Source: Clostridium putrefaciens (GTDB taxonomy: Bacteria > Bacillota > Clostridia > Clostridiales > Clostridiaceae). From it: a stretch of DNA of 64,000 nt. Location of the stretch: positions 2,232,001-2,296,000 of the forward strand of contig NZ_UFWZ01000001.1 of assembly GCF_900461105.1 (NCBI RefSeq), given 5' to 3'. Below the pieces are notes generated by a model. The model saw only the letters and a list, made by a program, of their open reading frames with translations. It was not told the DNA's origin and ran no database searches. Numbering within the stretch: the first letter of the stretch is position 1; each line of letters starts with the position of its first letter. Below are positions 43,398 to 53,235 of the stretch, piece after piece. The translations under genes were made by a program, and so were the position numbers.

Positions 43398-43477
43398 AAA
43401 TACACCTCCTCGATCCAGTCTCGCCATCTCAGGTACAAAAATAAATTTTTGATTTAAACCTTATGTGTGCGGTCTAC
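43398..43477 (-). ncRNA. L21 ribosomal protein leader
   Basis: The 80-base untranslated leader contains ACCGCACACATAAGGTTT and GTACCTGAGATGGCGAGAC, resembling the conserved segments of the Firmicute L21 leader, which senses free ribosomal protein. The GAGAC...-ending part lies just before the ribosome binding site, as expected for translational or transcriptional feedback. Confidence 0.75.
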
Positions 43478-43483
43478 CTTGCT

Positions 43484-43512
43484 ATTCTATCATAAGTATA
43501 TTTATTTGTAAA
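43484..43512 (-). promoter_or_regulatory. Promoter of the rplU-prp-rpmA operon
   Basis: TTTACA (43512-43507), 17 bases, TAGAAT (43489-43484) on the minus strand. The start of transcription would be near 43477, at the beginning of the L21 leader. Confidence 0.75.
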
Positions 43513-43531
43513 TATGTTTTTTTGATATTTA

Positions 43532-44974
43532 CTATATTATTACCTTATATTCTTTTACGTCTTCAATCTTTTCATTAAATATAAGTGCCTCTACCTTAAA
43601 GTATTCTACATCATCTACAAACTTTAGATAAATTTCTTTACCTAGTTCATTAAATGTCTCAATAAATTTAGCCATATCTTTTGTAATTTCAAGCTCATAT
43701 CTATTATTTATTTCTATATATATGTTATTTATTTTGCTTTCTGCATCTACCTTTAGTATATCATTTTTTATTAAAAGACTTATATATGAAAGTTTTAGTA
43801 GTGATCCCTTACCGTTACATTCACTACAAGGTTCTTGTATATATTCATATATACTCTTTCCTCTTCTCATCCTAGCAATTTGAACAAGCCCAAGCTCTGT
43901 GAAAGGATATATCATAGTCTTATTTTTATCCTGTTTAAACCCATCTTCTAGAGCCCTTAATACCTTTATCTTATCTTCATCATATTTCATATCAATAAAA
44001 TCAATTAATATTATTCCACTTAAATTTCTAAGCCTTACTTGCCTTGCTATTTCTACTGCGGCCTCATGATTTGTCATATATGCTGTTTTTTCCATGGTTT
44101 TATTGCTTACGTTCTTACCAGAGTTTACGTCTATTACGTTCATAGCCTCGGTTTTCTCTATAACTATACATCCTCCGCAATTTAGTGGTACTGTATAGTT
44201 TCTAAGGGCTAATATTTCTTTTTCTATTTCATAATAATCAAAAATATTTCTATGGCCTTCATAGTTAAATATATCTACACTTATATCTGGCTTTCCATCT
44301 ACATAACCTTTTATAACATCATAATCAGAAGGATTATCTACTATAATTGATGCAGTATCACCATTTATACTATCTCTTAATATCTTATATATTATGCTAC
44401 TTTCTCCATATAACTTTTTAGGCTTTAATGTATAGTTAAAGGTAGTGTATATCTTTTTATAACTTTCATAAAGTTTTTGAATTTCTTTATTTATAGTATC
44501 TACATCTACAAATTGGGCATTAGTTCTAATTACTACAGCTATATCATCTAAACCTTGTATATTATTTTGTATATTTTCTTTGAACTTCTCATCTTTAATC
44601 TTTTTAGAAAAGCTTATACCTTTATTTAAATTATTTATAACTGTATATCTACCTGGCAATGATATAAATCCATTTACCTTTGCACCTTTGTCTCCAATTT
44701 CCTCTTTTGCAACCTCTATTAATATATCCTGACCTTTTTTTAAGCTCTTATTCTTTTCTCTAGGATTTATGTACATATAAGCATTTTTATTATATCCAAT
44801 ATCGATGAATGCGCACTTAATTGCAGGTACAATGTTTTTTATAGTGCCCTTGTAAATTTCCCCTGGCAGTGGTTCAAATCTCTCTTCTTCTATAAAACAT
44901 TCTTTTAATATATTATCTTCTTTTATTGCTATCCTAAGTAAATTCTCTCGTCTTTCTATGAATATATCTCTCAT
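43532..44974 (-). CDS. rng: Ribonuclease G/E family endoribonuclease
   Basis: A 480-residue RNase G-type enzyme for rRNA maturation and mRNA decay. The S1-like domain covers residues about 35-115 (PGEIYKGTIKNIVPAIKCAF). The catalytic core has the metal-binding Asp residues in NVIDVNSGK and LIDFIDMKYDEDK, and the zinc-link cysteines in PCSECNGKGSL. The long C-terminal scaffold of RNase E is absent. It begins 23 bp after the DUF2344 gene and ends just before the rplU promoter. Confidence 0.93.
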   Translation of the reverse strand: MRDIFIERRENLLRIAIKEDNILKECFIEEERFEPLPGEIYKGTIKNIVPAIKCAFIDIGYNKNAYMYINPREKNKSLKKGQDILIEVAKEEIGDKGAKVNGFISLPGRYTVINNLNKGISFSKKIKDEKFKENIQNNIQGLDDIAVVIRTNAQFVDVDTINKEIQKLYESYKKIYTTFNYTLKPKKLYGESSIIYKILRDSINGDTASIIVDNPSDYDVIKGYVDGKPDISVDIFNYEGHRNIFDYYEIEKEILALRNYTVPLNCGGCIVIEKTEAMNVIDVNSGKNVSNKTMEKTAYMTNHEAAVEIARQVRLRNLSGIILIDFIDMKYDEDKIKVLRALEDGFKQDKNKTMIYPFTELGLVQIARMRRGKSIYEYIQEPCSECNGKGSLLKLSYISLLIKNDILKVDAESKINNIYIEINNRYELEITKDMAKFIETFNELGKEIYLKFVDDVEYFKVEALIFNEKIEDVKEYKVII

Positions 44975-44997
44975 TAAATCCCCTTCTTTACAGTGTG

Positions 44998-45708
44998 TTA
45001 ATCCATGTATTTGTACAAAGGAACTATTTTTTCATCTTTGTATGCAAACATCTCTTCTCTTTTTATATCTATAAAGGCTTCTGTATTAACATTTTTAATA
45101 TTACTCTTTATGTAGGTTGCTAAAAGTTCAGGTGATAGATGTTCTCTACTTCCAGAGTTTATTCTAGTCTTAATTATAAGCTTATCCTCTAATACCCAGA
45201 ATTTAAAATCTTTTATCATAGATTTTAAATCTACTTCCCTCTCACCTTTTTTACTCTTTTTTGTAGTAGTCCACTCTGGCTTCTCTAAAAGCTCTTTAAG
45301 TTCATCTTCTACCTTATCTATTTTATTAAATCTTATCTTTATAGTATAGTCTGATAAATCTACAAGTGCCATAGCCTGTGGTACTCTTTTAACATTTTCT
45401 ATTTGAGGAACCTTTGATATTTCTAATATTTCTATTCCTTTTGGACAATTAGAATTTAATCTATTCTTCAATTCTTCACAGTCTAATTCTTCCCTAAGTC
45501 CCATATCCATATACTCACCACTAGAATAAGTTCCTACTGACAAAGGTTGTGCTATAGATAAATCTTGGTGCGGATTAAAGCCTCTAGAGTAATCTATAGG
45601 AAGGTCCGCCCTTTTAATTATTCTTTGAATTGTTCTCATAAGATCAAGGTGTGAAATAAACTTTATTTCACCTTCCTTTGTAAATTTAATTAGATAACGC
45701 ACCTTCAA
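44998..45708 (-). CDS. DUF2344 (TIGR03936) radical-SAM-linked protein
   Basis: About 236 residues with segments RYLIKFTKEGEIKFISHLDL, MRTIQRIIKRADLPIDYSRG, FNPHQDLSIAQPLSVG typical of TIGR03936. This family nearly always lies next to the larger radical SAM gene encoded just upstream, and is fused to it in some bacteria. Function is unknown but a role in RNA or ribosome modification is suspected from context. The start is uncertain: TTG (45708) has GAAGGG 6 bases upstream, and GTG at 45702 is also possible. Confidence 0.82.
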   Translation of the reverse strand: MKVRYLIKFTKEGEIKFISHLDLMRTIQRIIKRADLPIDYSRGFNPHQDLSIAQPLSVGTYSSGEYMDMGLREELDCEELKNRLNSNCPKGIEILEISKVPQIENVKRVPQAMALVDLSDYTIKIRFNKIDKVEDELKELLEKPEWTTTKKSKKGEREVDLKSMIKDFKFWVLEDKLIIKTRINSGSREHLSPELLATYIKSNIKNVNTEAFIDIKREEMFAYKDEKIVPLYKYMD

Positions 45709-47539
45709 AGCACTTCCCTTCTTTAAAATTAACATTTACCCCACAACCCGTACACTTAAGTCTACAATTTGGTGTAAGTTCTGTGTTTTTAGCCTTTTCA
45801 TTTTCTTCTATTAAGTAAGATTTGTTTACCCCAATATCGATGAAATCCCAAGGTAATACCTCATCATAATTTCTATCTCTATATGCATAAAACTCACCTA
45901 ATACGCCACATTCTTTCAACGCTTCTTGCCATCTATCAAAACTAAAGTATTCAGACCATCCATCAAATTTCGAACCCATTTCAAAGGATTTAATTAACAC
46001 ATCACAAATTCTTCTATCACCTCTTGCAAATATAGCCTCCATATAAGACACTAAGGATTCATGATAATTATAAACCACTGCTTTACTAGTTATAGCATAC
46101 TTTACGGCTTTAATCTTTTCTACCACATCTTCCATCTTGCTTTGAGGAGCCCACTGGAAAGGTGTAAAAGGTTTTGGTACAAATATTGAAGTACTTGAAG
46201 TAACTCTAAGCCCTTTTTTCCTTACATCTTTAGGCACCAAAAAGTATTGAGCTGCAACCTTATCTGATAACTTTGCAATATCTTGTACATCCTCTATAGT
46301 TTCATAAGGTAGACCTATCATAAAGTATAACTTAATAGCAGACCACCCTGCTTCAAATGCACTTCTTGTGGCTTCTAGAACCTTCTTTTCAGTAACCCCT
46401 TTATTTATTACATCCCTCATCCTTTGGGATCCGGCCTCAGGGGCAAATGTAAGCCCAGTTTTTCTTACCTTTTGGATTTCTTTAATTAAATCTACAGAAA
46501 AAGAGTCTATCCTTATAGATGGAAGTGAAACTGAAACATTTTGCTCTTTATACTTTTCTATAACACTAAATATTAAATTTTGTATATCTGAGTAATCGCA
46601 TATACTTAAAGAACTTAACGAAACTTCACTATAACCTGTAGCTTTTAACAAAGCATCTATATCCTTTAAAAGCGTTTCTGTAGACTTTTCTCTAACTGGT
46701 CTATAAATCATACCAGCCTGGCAAAATCTACATCCATTAGTACATCCCCTAAAAGTCTCAACTATAACTCTATCATGAACTATTTCAGTATAAGGAACTA
46801 TGATTTCTTTTGGATAACTAACCTTATCATAGTTTGTTATAAATCTTTTCTTAATACTTGAAGGTACATCTTCATACTTTGGTTTAAATTCTTTTATAGT
46901 ATTATCTTCGTTATAGGTAACATCATATAAGGAAGGTACGTATACCCCCCTTATCTTTGATATCTCTCTTAAGAATCCTTTTTTATTTCCTTTTCCTTTA
47001 TACTTTTTATAAACATCTAAAACCTCATTCATTATCTCTTCGCCTTCTCCAATTTCAAAGAAGTCTACTATATCATAAAGAGGCTCTGGATTATAAGCAC
47101 AGGGTCCACCAGCCATAATTATAGGCTCATCTTCACCTCTTTTGGATGCTCTTATTGTTATATTGGACATATTAAGCATATTTAAAATGTTTGTATAACT
47201 CATTTCATATTGAAGAGTAAATCCAAGCATGTGAAATTCACTTAAAGAATCCTTTGTTTCTAATGCGTATAACGGGATATTATTTTCCCTCATAAGCCCT
47301 TCCATATCAGGCCATGGTGCGTAGGCCCTCTCACAGTAAGTATCTTCTCTCTCATTTAGTACATGATAAAGTATTCTGCTACCAAGGTGTGACATACCAA
47401 CCTCATAGACATCAGGAAAACAAAAAGCAAATCTTATATCTATGTTTTCTTTGTCCTTATAAACAGAATTAAGTTCTCCGCCAATATATCTAGCAGGTTT
47501 TTCTACTCTATATAAAATATCATCTGTAATTCTTTTCAT
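45686..47539 (-). CDS. TIGR03960-type B12-binding/radical SAM protein
   Basis: A 617-residue protein. An N-terminal cobalamin-binding-like region (RFAFCFPDVYEVGMSHLGSR) is followed by a radical SAM core with the 4Fe-4S motif in RGCTNGCRFCQAG (CxxxCxxC). The C-terminus ends in CRLKCTGCGVNVNFKEGKCF, a further Cys cluster. With the DUF2344 partner it probably modifies an RNA or protein; the substrate is unknown. The two genes overlap by about 20 bp. Its own start is ATG with GGAG 10 bases upstream. Confidence 0.88.
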   Translation of the reverse strand: MKRITDDILYRVEKPARYIGGELNSVYKDKENIDIRFAFCFPDVYEVGMSHLGSRILYHVLNEREDTYCERAYAPWPDMEGLMRENNIPLYALETKDSLSEFHMLGFTLQYEMSYTNILNMLNMSNITIRASKRGEDEPIIMAGGPCAYNPEPLYDIVDFFEIGEGEEIMNEVLDVYKKYKGKGNKKGFLREISKIRGVYVPSLYDVTYNEDNTIKEFKPKYEDVPSSIKKRFITNYDKVSYPKEIIVPYTEIVHDRVIVETFRGCTNGCRFCQAGMIYRPVREKSTETLLKDIDALLKATGYSEVSLSSLSICDYSDIQNLIFSVIEKYKEQNVSVSLPSIRIDSFSVDLIKEIQKVRKTGLTFAPEAGSQRMRDVINKGVTEKKVLEATRSAFEAGWSAIKLYFMIGLPYETIEDVQDIAKLSDKVAAQYFLVPKDVRKKGLRVTSSTSIFVPKPFTPFQWAPQSKMEDVVEKIKAVKYAITSKAVVYNYHESLVSYMEAIFARGDRRICDVLIKSFEMGSKFDGWSEYFSFDRWQEALKECGVLGEFYAYRDRNYDEVLPWDFIDIGVNKSYLIEENEKAKNTELTPNCRLKCTGCGVNVNFKEGKCFEGALSN

Positions 47540-47624
47540 TTAGTTAACTCCTTTTTCATAAGATTTTATAATTTTATCATATGTAAGCTTTATTATACAA
47601 GTACTTTGGACTCACCTTAGATTA

Positions 47625-48482
47625 TTATAATTTATTACTGTTCCTAATAATTATATACTCATCTAAGGTTATATTTCCATAGCCTTTTAGTCCCTCTATG
47701 ATTTCTTGCTCATAAACTATGTCTATAACTTTCATATCATCCTCTAAAACTAGAAACGTATAGTATTTATTTTTATCAATTAGGCTTAAGGTTTCTAAAA
47801 GCGTGTACTTATAACTTATAGATAAAGACTTATTTTCTATACATCGATTTTTTAAAAATTTAATCTTTTTCTTCATTATATCACCTATTATAATATAAAC
47901 AATTCTCCCTTTTTCTTTATATGATATATTTATTATAAAAAAAGACAAGAGTCCAAGACTTATATTTAATGTATTATTAAATATCGAAAAAATAAAACAG
48001 CTAAAAATTAGAATTCCTGTAATCATGCTAGTATTAACTTTAATTTTATGAGCTCTTTTACAAGTATACTTTCTTTGAAGATATAGATTGAGCAGCCTCG
48101 AACCATCAAGAGGTAAAGCTGGCAATAAGTTAAAGCTTCCTAGAACTAAATTAGTTTTCATTGAAATTTCAAATATATCAAAATGATAATTTTTATATAT
48201 AAAATAAAATATAACAGACATTATTATATTTGCAGCAGGACCTGCTATAACTATAGCTACCTCTTTCGCAAAACTAATATCTTTAAATTCATCTCCAGTC
48301 ATAGAAAATCCTATAGGTGTAATTTTAATCTCTACCTTTTTAACTCCTACTAATTTAGCCATTAATGCATGGCTAAATTCATGTATAAATACCCAAAACA
48401 AGGAAATGAAGAAGCTTTTATGGAAGCCTACCATAAACATAATTAATATGTATGGAATAAAATACTTGCTGATTTTTATCAT
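47625..48482 (-). CDS. spoIVFB: SpoIVFB-like site-2 membrane protease
   Basis: A 285-residue M50 metalloprotease. The zinc motif HEFSHALMAK is in the first helix group, and the second active-site motif is LLPALPLDGSRLL (PxDG). Four to five hydrophobic segments surround them, and a CBS-like C-terminal end (SLSISYKYTLLETLSLIDKN) follows. In Bacillus SpoIVFB activates pro-sigma-K during sporulation. Its partner inhibitor SpoIVFA is encoded next to it. This is good evidence for a spore-former. Confidence 0.88.
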   Translation of the reverse strand: MIKISKYFIPYILIMFMVGFHKSFFISLFWVFIHEFSHALMAKLVGVKKVEIKITPIGFSMTGDEFKDISFAKEVAIVIAGPAANIIMSVIFYFIYKNYHFDIFEISMKTNLVLGSFNLLPALPLDGSRLLNLYLQRKYTCKRAHKIKVNTSMITGILIFSCFIFSIFNNTLNISLGLLSFFIINISYKEKGRIVYIIIGDIMKKKIKFLKNRCIENKSLSISYKYTLLETLSLIDKNKYYTFLVLEDDMKVIDIVYEQEIIEGLKGYGNITLDEYIIIRNSNKL

Positions 48483-48497
48483 GTAAGCCCTCGTCTT

Positions 48498-49331
48498 TTA
48501 ATTTTTAAACAATTCTTTATCAAAATACCTCAAAGGATCTTTGTATTGCCCCATATAAGAAAATTCAAAATGGAGGTGTGGAGCTGTGGATTTTCCTGTA
48601 TTTCCACTTTGACCTATGATATCCCCCTTTTCTAATACTTGATCTTTTTCTAAGTTATATTCCTTTAAATGAGCATACTTGCTTTCAATACCATCTCCAT
48701 GATCAATAGCTACATATTTACCATAAGATTCATCCTCCCCTAGTTCCTTAACCCTTCCTTTATATATAGTTTTAATCTCGGTGCCTTCTTTACAGTCTAT
48801 ATCTATACCTGTATGATTTTTCTTTTCTCCTGTAAATGGATCTTTTCTAATACTAAACCCAGAGGTTATTTCTCCCTTTAAAGGTACTTCAAACTCTTCT
48901 TTAATCTTATCTTTTATATTTTCTTTTTTGAAAAGTTTTGACATTATATCTTCACTTTTATCTTCTATTTCCTCTTTTAGTTCCTTTATGTCTATACCTT
49001 TTAAATAACTAATTTTAGTTTTGTAATCAAAATCAGTAGATACCATTTCTTTAGAGTATGCATAAACAGCTTTTGAATTTGGAGTTTGTATTAATTTACA
49101 GGTTAAAACAAATACAAATAAAAAGGCTGTACCTAAAAGGTCCCTTATGATTCTTTTTATAAAATATTCTCCGCTAAATAAAGCTATCCCATCGCTATCT
49201 TCTTTATATTTATTGTCATAGCCATTATATCCACTATATTTATTACCATAGCCATTATAAATTGGAGTATCCTTTCTCTTTTTTGAGATCTTTTCATAAT
49301 AGCTTTCATACTGAGAATTATAATTACTCAT
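48498..49331 (-). CDS. spoIVFA: SpoIVFA-like M23 peptidase-domain protein
   Basis: A 277-residue protein starting MSNYNSQYESYYEKISKKRK. The short Tyr/Asn/Gly-rich repeats near residues 25-45 (NGYGNKYSGYNGYDNKY) are unusual. One transmembrane helix (DLLGTAFLFVFVLTCKLI) leads to a C-terminal LytM/M23 domain (GITSGFSIRKDPFTGEKKNH, HTGIDIDC, HGDGIESKYAHLKEYNLEKD, PHLHFE). Like SpoIVFA it probably regulates SpoIVFB at the forespore membrane. The ATG at 49331 has AAGGAG 8 bases upstream; it precedes spoIVFB by 15 bp. Confidence 0.83.
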   Translation of the reverse strand: MSNYNSQYESYYEKISKKRKDTPIYNGYGNKYSGYNGYDNKYKEDSDGIALFSGEYFIKRIIRDLLGTAFLFVFVLTCKLIQTPNSKAVYAYSKEMVSTDFDYKTKISYLKGIDIKELKEEIEDKSEDIMSKLFKKENIKDKIKEEFEVPLKGEITSGFSIRKDPFTGEKKNHTGIDIDCKEGTEIKTIYKGRVKELGEDESYGKYVAIDHGDGIESKYAHLKEYNLEKDQVLEKGDIIGQSGNTGKSTAPHLHFEFSYMGQYKDPLRYFDKELFKN

Positions 49332-49465
49332 AAAAACACTCCTTATCTTTTTCATCTATATATTTATATTTATAAAAAGATAGTTTAATGATATAAATAT
49401 GATTAATAAGAAATAATTATTAAAATATAAATATATAATGAGTATGTACGTGTTTTTTCTTAATT

Positions 49466-49510
49466 AAAAAGAGCATTACATCATATTAAATATGTTGTAA
49501 TGCCCTTTTT
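49466..49510. terminator. Terminator between mgsA and spoIVFA
   Basis: A-run, then GCATTACA(TC)ATAT and ATATGTTGTAATGC with T-run form a long imperfect stem (about 13 bp with one mismatch). It serves the minus-strand mgsA and may also work on plus. Confidence 0.8.
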
Positions 49511-49519
49511 AATTACTCT

Positions 49520-49897
49520 TTATATATCTACTCTGTTTTTTAAAGCTTTAATCATTACCTCGGCTGTGCCAAGATTAGTTGCCACAGGAATACAATGCAC
49601 ATCGCATAGTCTTAAAAGCCCAGTTACATCTGGTTCATGTGGTTGTGATGTTAGAGGATCTCTAAAGAAAATAACTAAATCCATATTGCCTTCAGCAATT
49701 TTAGCTCCTACTTGTTGATCTCCTCCTAAAGGTCCTGATAAAAACCGATGAACTTTTAAATTTAAGATTTCATTTATAAGTCTTCCCGTAGTACCTGTTG
49801 CATAAAGCTCATGCTCTCTAAATACGTCTTTATACCTTTTTATAAAATCTATAATATCATCTTTCATTTTATCATGAGCAATAAGTGCTATTTTCAT
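49520..49897 (-). CDS. mgsA: Methylglyoxal synthase
   Basis: A 125-residue enzyme that converts dihydroxyacetone phosphate to methylglyoxal, bypassing lower glycolysis when phosphate is short. Signatures are [25 protein letters not shown] (phosphate loop) and [17 protein letters not shown], with the catalytic Asp in the later FFRDPL segment. It is a single gene between rodA and the SpoIVF pair. AGGAGGAA precedes the ATG. Confidence 0.95.
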   Translation of the reverse strand: MKIALIAHDKMKDDIIDFIKRYKDVFREHELYATGTTGRLINEILNLKVHRFLSGPLGGDQQVGAKIAEGNMDLVIFFRDPLTSQPHEPDVTGLLRLCDVHCIPVATNLGTAEVMIKALKNRVDI

Positions 49898-50045
49898 AAT
49901 ATTCCTCCTGTATTTGTATTTTATCCCATTTAAAAACTTATTATATTTCTTTACTTATATCATATATATTACTAATGTCCATTTAAAATAACATTTATAC
50001 TATAATACTTAGATATAATCTTTAGATATAATACCTAGGTACAAT

Positions 50046-51170
50046 TTAAAAGTTTATTTTCTTTCTTCTCATACCTATATTTAATATTAAACCTATAGCA
50101 ATATAATTAGTTAATACAGAGCTTCCACCATAGCTCATAAGAGGAAGCGTTATTCCTGTAATAGGCATTATACCCACTGTCATACCTATGTTTTGGAGTA
50201 TAGAAAACAAAAATACTGATACTACCCCTACACAAATTACAGATCCAAATATATCCTTTGAGGTTCTAGCTATATTAATAGCTCTATAAATTATTATTGC
50301 ATATAAAAATAGTAGCAATATCGCACCAACAAATCCCCATTGCTCGCCAAGAGCTGCAAATATAAAATCCGTATGAGCTTCTGGTACAAACTGTGAAACA
50401 TAGCTAGTTGAGCCAGTTTTAAGGCCCATACCTGTACCAACAATACCTCCAGATCCTATACCTATTTTAGATCTAGTGGCCTGTAGACCTGCTCCAAGCG
50501 CATCTGATTCAGGACTTAAAAATGAAATTAGTCTTCTTTTCCAATAAGCTTTCATAAGCTTAGAATTCCAAAGTATAGCTATAGATGATGCAATTCCCAT
50601 AATACCGCCTAATATTACTTTTATATTTAAACCCATGGTAAAAAATATACCAAGTACAATGAAAAAGCAAACCATAGCCATACCCATATCTGGCTGAACC
50701 ACAATAAGCAGCATAGGAATTAATGCATAAAAGCATAACGTAAAAAAGTTCTTAACATCATTTATATTGCCATCCATTTCATCTAACTTTTTAGCTAGCA
50801 TCATTATCATACCAAGCTTTGCAAATTCAGCAGGTTGAATAGCTCTATTTCCAAGTGATATCCAACCTTGTGCTCCATTTACAGTACTTCCGATTATTCT
50901 AGTTAATAAAAGCATAGACACAGATCCCCAATAAATGATTGATGTAAATTTTTTTATTATGGTATAGTCTACTAATAATATTATGTAAGTCGTTACAAGC
51001 CCGAGTACCAGCCATATAAGTTGAAGTTTTAGATAATAGATACCTACCTTCCCTCTTGTAACTGTATATATGTTTAAGGCTCCATATAATAATACTACTA
51101 TAGATCCTATTAAAATCCCAAAATCTAATTCCTTTATATATCTATAATCTAATTTTAATTTTTTTAGCAT
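50046..51170 (-). CDS. rodA: Rod-shape SEDS glycosyltransferase RodA
   Basis: A 374-residue SEDS-family membrane protein with about ten transmembrane segments; it polymerises peptidoglycan with the class B penicillin-binding protein encoded in the next operon. Segments NGAQGWISLGNRAIQPAEFA, PDMGMAMVCFFIVLGIFF and YVSQFVPEAHTDFIFAALGE are diagnostic. The ATG at 51170 has GGAGG 7-8 bases upstream; an upstream in-frame ATG does not. It follows minE by 84 bp. Confidence 0.93.
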   Translation of the reverse strand: MLKKLKLDYRYIKELDFGILIGSIVVLLYGALNIYTVTRGKVGIYYLKLQLIWLVLGLVTTYIILLVDYTIIKKFTSIIYWGSVSMLLLTRIIGSTVNGAQGWISLGNRAIQPAEFAKLGMIMMLAKKLDEMDGNINDVKNFFTLCFYALIPMLLIVVQPDMGMAMVCFFIVLGIFFTMGLNIKVILGGIMGIASSIAILWNSKLMKAYWKRRLISFLSPESDALGAGLQATRSKIGIGSGGIVGTGMGLKTGSTSYVSQFVPEAHTDFIFAALGEQWGFVGAILLLFLYAIIIYRAINIARTSKDIFGSVICVGVVSVFLFSILQNIGMTVGIMPITGITLPLMSYGGSSVLTNYIAIGLILNIGMRRKKINF

Positions 51171-51254
51171 AATGTACCTCCACAATAATGAATTATGCCT
51201 TAGTATAACATAATTTCATATTTAATTGCAGACCCTCTAAAGTTTTTAGTTTAT

Positions 51255-51524
51255 TTACCTTTGCTTTAATTTCTTTATTGGTATATTTGCAATTAATGCA
51301 GGATAATTCCCTTCAGATTCTGATGTTCTAGTAAGTTCCATCTCAATATCTGCTGAATCTATCTCTACATACTTATTTATAACTTCTAGAATCTCACTTT
51401 TTATCATATCTAAAAGTTGAGGTGAAAGATCTCCTCTATCATGAATTAGAATAAGTTTTAACCTATCCTTTGCAACATCTTTTGAAGACGGTTTATTTAA
51501 AAACGCCTTTGAAAAAAACTCCAT
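51255..51524 (-). CDS. minE: Cell-division topological specificity factor MinE
   Basis: An 89-residue MinE. The N-terminal MinD-binding helix (FFSKAFLNKPSSKDVAKDRL) and the dimerising domain (LILIHDRGDLSPQLLDMIKS, EILEVINKYVEIDSADIEME) are present. It drives MinD ATPase cycling to place the division site. In Clostridia MinE coexists with rod-shape genes, as here. It starts 12 bp after minD with AGGAGGAT before the ATG. Confidence 0.95.
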   Translation of the reverse strand: MEFFSKAFLNKPSSKDVAKDRLKLILIHDRGDLSPQLLDMIKSEILEVINKYVEIDSADIEMELTRTSESEGNYPALIANIPIKKLKQR

Positions 51525-51536
51525 AATATAATCCTC

Positions 51537-52334
51537 CTAATTTTTTTTAAAAAGATTCTTTAGTGTATTTAAAAAGCCTGACTGTTCTACACCTAAATTT
51601 AATAGTGGAACTTCTTCTCCAGTTATTCTCTTTGCTATATTTATAAAGGCTTTTCCTGAAATAGCTTTTTCATCAAGAACTATAGGTTCACCCTTATTTG
51701 TAGATATTGTTATACTTCTATCATCAGGAACTACCCCTAGTAACTTTACCGATAAGGTCTCTACTATATCATTTACATCAAGCATATCACCACTCTTTGT
51801 CATTTCATAATTTAATCTATTAATTATTATATGGTGTTTTTCAATACCTTTTGAATCAAGTTTACCAATAACCCTATCTGCATCCCTTACTGAAGTTATT
51901 TCAGGATTAACTATTATTATAGCTCTATCTGCTCCTATAATTGCATTTTCAAATCCTTGCTCTATACCAGCTGGGCTATCTATTATTACATAATCAAATT
52001 CTTCTTTTAATTCATTTACAAGACTTAGCATTTGACCTGGTTTAATATCTCCTTTATCTCTAGTTTGAGCAGTTGGAAGTAAAAATAGATTTGGAAACCT
52101 CTTGTCTTTTATAAGAGCTTGTTTTAATCTACATCTATCCTCAAAAATATCCAATATGGTAAAAACAATTCTATTTTCTAATCCCATTAAAACATCAAGA
52201 TTCCTAAGACCTGTATCACCATCAATTGCCACTACCTTCTTACCCATAGCCGCTAATGCTGTTCCTATATTCGCTGTGGTAGTAGTTTTTCCTACCCCAC
52301 CTTTTCCTGAAGTTATTACTATAGCTTCTCCCAT
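51537..52334 (-). CDS. minD: Septum-site ATPase MinD
   Basis: A 265-residue ParA-family ATPase. The deviant Walker A is SGKGGVGKTTT, followed by DGDTGLRNLDVLMGLENRIV and DSPAGIEQGFENAI. The C-terminal amphipathic helix GFLNTLKNLFKKN is the membrane-targeting sequence. With MinC it blocks polar division. It lies between minC and minE. Confidence 0.97.
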   Translation of the reverse strand: MGEAIVITSGKGGVGKTTTTANIGTALAAMGKKVVAIDGDTGLRNLDVLMGLENRIVFTILDIFEDRCRLKQALIKDKRFPNLFLLPTAQTRDKGDIKPGQMLSLVNELKEEFDYVIIDSPAGIEQGFENAIIGADRAIIIVNPEITSVRDADRVIGKLDSKGIEKHHIIINRLNYEMTKSGDMLDVNDIVETLSVKLLGVVPDDRSITISTNKGEPIVLDEKAISGKAFINIAKRITGEEVPLLNLGVEQSGFLNTLKNLFKKN

Positions 52335-52389
52335 ATTCCAAGACCTCCAATGTATATATTATTTTTTTATATGAATACTTTACTTGTAA

Positions 52390-53022
52390 TTATATGTATT
52401 TATTTATAACGTATGGTTCTACTATTATTGAGCCGTCTCTTATCCTAGCCACTTCTGGATACTCTGGTTTAATTGTATCTTCTGGCGCCCTTGTAATTAC
52501 ACTAGCTATCTGAAGTATTTCGGGTTGAAGGTTAAATGCCACTATTATAGCCCTTTCATTTCCTGTTACTCCTGCTCTTACTTGTCCTTTTAAACTTCCA
52601 ACAACTATGACGTTTCCATCTGCATAAACCTCAGATCCAGAATTTACGTCTCCTATTATAACTATATTTCCTGAGTATCTAATAACTTGTCCACTTCTTA
52701 CAGTTTTCCTAATAAACTTAGTTCTTCCTTCATATACTCCTGAAAAAACCTTATTAACCTTTTCCTCTTTTTCTTCCAAAATACAATCTTTTATAAGTAC
52801 CTCTTCAAAAAGAACTTCTTTTAGCCTTTTAGCTTGTTTTTCATTTATAAGTTTTATATCTGTTGTAATCTTAAGTGTACATCCTTTATAAAACTTTTTT
52901 CCCTTGGATAATTTTTCGATTAAGCAATCTAACATATCATCGAAATCCTTAAAATTATCCATATTTATTATAGCATTTAACCCCTCTTTATTACCCTTTA
53001 TGACTATGTTATCTATGTTCAT
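52390..53022 (-). CDS. minC: Septum-site inhibitor MinC
   Basis: A 210-residue FtsZ inhibitor. The C-terminal beta-helix domain ([38 protein letters not shown], and [20 protein letters not shown]) is conserved and carries the MinD-binding face. The N-terminal part ([20 protein letters not shown]) is the FtsZ-binding domain. It is the first gene of the minCDE cluster and follows the terminator after the PBP gene, so it should have its own promoter in the 213-bp gap. Confidence 0.93.
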   Translation of the reverse strand: MNIDNIVIKGNKEGLNAIINMDNFKDFDDMLDCLIEKLSKGKKFYKGCTLKITTDIKLINEKQAKRLKEVLFEEVLIKDCILEEKEEKVNKVFSGVYEGRTKFIRKTVRSGQVIRYSGNIVIIGDVNSGSEVYADGNVIVVGSLKGQVRAGVTGNERAIIVAFNLQPEILQIASVITRAPEDTIKPEYPEVARIRDGSIIVEPYVINKYI

Positions 53023-53137
53023 ATAAGCCCTCCAATAGACCTTATAACATTATTATGTACTATTTCCACATAAGTTAGCTAAACTCCTTCTCATTTCCAA
53101 TAAAATATTTTAAAACTATTAGTTTAATAAATTTATT

Positions 53138-53191
53138 AAAAAAAAGAGGATAAATAGACTTTTATCTTAAATATTACAAGTCCTTATCCTC
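53138..53191 (-). terminator. Terminator after the mre/mrdA operon
   Basis: On the minus strand GAGGATAA...TTATCCTC (8-bp stem, extended by an inner ACTT/AAGT pairing) is followed by eight T. Confidence 0.85.
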
Positions 53192-53235
53192 AATTACAAT
53201 AATAACTATTAAATTTTAAGATAAGAAAAATATAA